DNA from: Solimonas sp. K1W22B-7
GTDB lineage: Bacteria > Pseudomonadota > Gammaproteobacteria > Nevskiales > Nevskiaceae
Assembly: GCF_003428335.1 (NCBI RefSeq)
Contig: NZ_CP031704.1
Span: 1,984,001 to 2,048,000 of the forward strand
DNA: 64,000 nucleotides
Direction: 5' to 3'
Below are positions 63,836-64,000 of this stretch, piece by piece (position 1 is the stretch's first letter; each line of letters opens with the position of its first letter). The position numbers and the translations under genes were made by a program. The notes under the pieces were generated by a model that saw nothing but the letters and a program-made list of their open reading frames with translations, was not told where the DNA came from and did not search any database.

Positions 63836-64000
63836 ATGTTACGACTCACCGAACTCACCCTGCCGATCGAGCACCCGCCGGAAGCCCTGGCGCCGGCCAT
63901 CCAGAAGCGCCTGCGCCTGCCGGACGGTGCCCTGCTGGGCTTCACCGTGTTCAAGCGCAGCTACGACGCGCGCAAGAAGTCGGAACTGAGCTTCGTCTAC
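63836..64000 (+). CDS. COG2509-type FAD-dependent dehydrogenase, N-terminal fragment
   Basis: The first 55 codons of a gene running off the window. MLRLTELTLPIEHPPEALAP and LLGFTVFKRSYDARKKSELS are the characteristic beginning of the uncharacterised FAD-dependent dehydrogenase family COG2509, whose Rossmann domain comes later. The ATG at 63836 is the first in frame. Function of the family is not established. Confidence 0.85.
   Translation, partial: MLRLTELTLPIEHPPEALAPAIQKRLRLPDGALLGFTVFKRSYDARKKSELSFVY

Overview
The window is about 64 kb of G+C-rich chromosome from a Gram-negative proteobacterium. The best fit is a gammaproteobacterium of the Nevskiales/Xanthomonadales type. The reasons are a fused nuoCD gene inside a complex I operon, glnE and ilvE in the same neighbourhood as in Pseudomonas (here separated by a surface-glycan cluster), Tat and lipoprotein signals, and Gram-negative envelope genes. 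The lineage is an inference. No rRNA, tRNA or CRISPR array was seen.

Layout. 1-7680 (minus): nuoA-B-CD-E-F-G and the first codons of nuoH, with a long hairpin repeat between nuoE and nuoCD. 7935-13515: ferredoxin-NADP reductase, a YnfA-like membrane protein, a Tat-exported PhoD-type phosphatase, a DUF1631 protein and a methyltransferase. 13866-23281: metal resistance, with a czcCBA-type RND efflux operon and a chromate transporter. These are separated by a low-G+C insert carrying a DUF2971 gene, a REP-associated transposase (RAYT), REP dyads and extra copies of the 3' end of chrA. 23535-30089: a thiolase with a near-perfect operator dyad, then envelope and membrane proteins and an amidase. 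30086-41589: glnE, a glycan cluster (glycosyltransferases, galE, a pyruvyl-transferase-type enzyme, an FkbM methyltransferase) and ilvE. 41689-60053: a CMD/HxlR pair, a D-aminoacylase-like hydrolase, an HDOD protein, a secreted esterase, a Tat flavoprotein, a RIO-type kinase, a large M50 membrane protease, a dipeptidase, a cytochrome P450, and a cNMP-binding protein coupled to glutaminase. 60105-61527 (minus): a low-G+C toxin-antitoxin-chaperone (TAC) module of HigB-like toxin, HigA-like antitoxin and SecB-like chaperone. 61879-64000: an epimerase/SnoaL pair, a lipoprotein and the start of a COG2509 flavoprotein.

Most of the window is housekeeping or envelope DNA of uniform high G+C. The accessory content lies in two A+T-richer patches. 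One is the DUF2971/RAYT/REP insert at about 20.1-21.9 kb, where three copies of the chrA tail record a stepwise insertion or duplication history between chrA and the czc operon. The other is the TAC module at 60.1-61.6 kb, with A+T-rich repeats between toxin and antitoxin and a dyad over the likely promoter. Several regulatory dyads are also clear: upstream of the thiolase, between the CMD gene and its HxlR regulator, and a Fur-box-like site.
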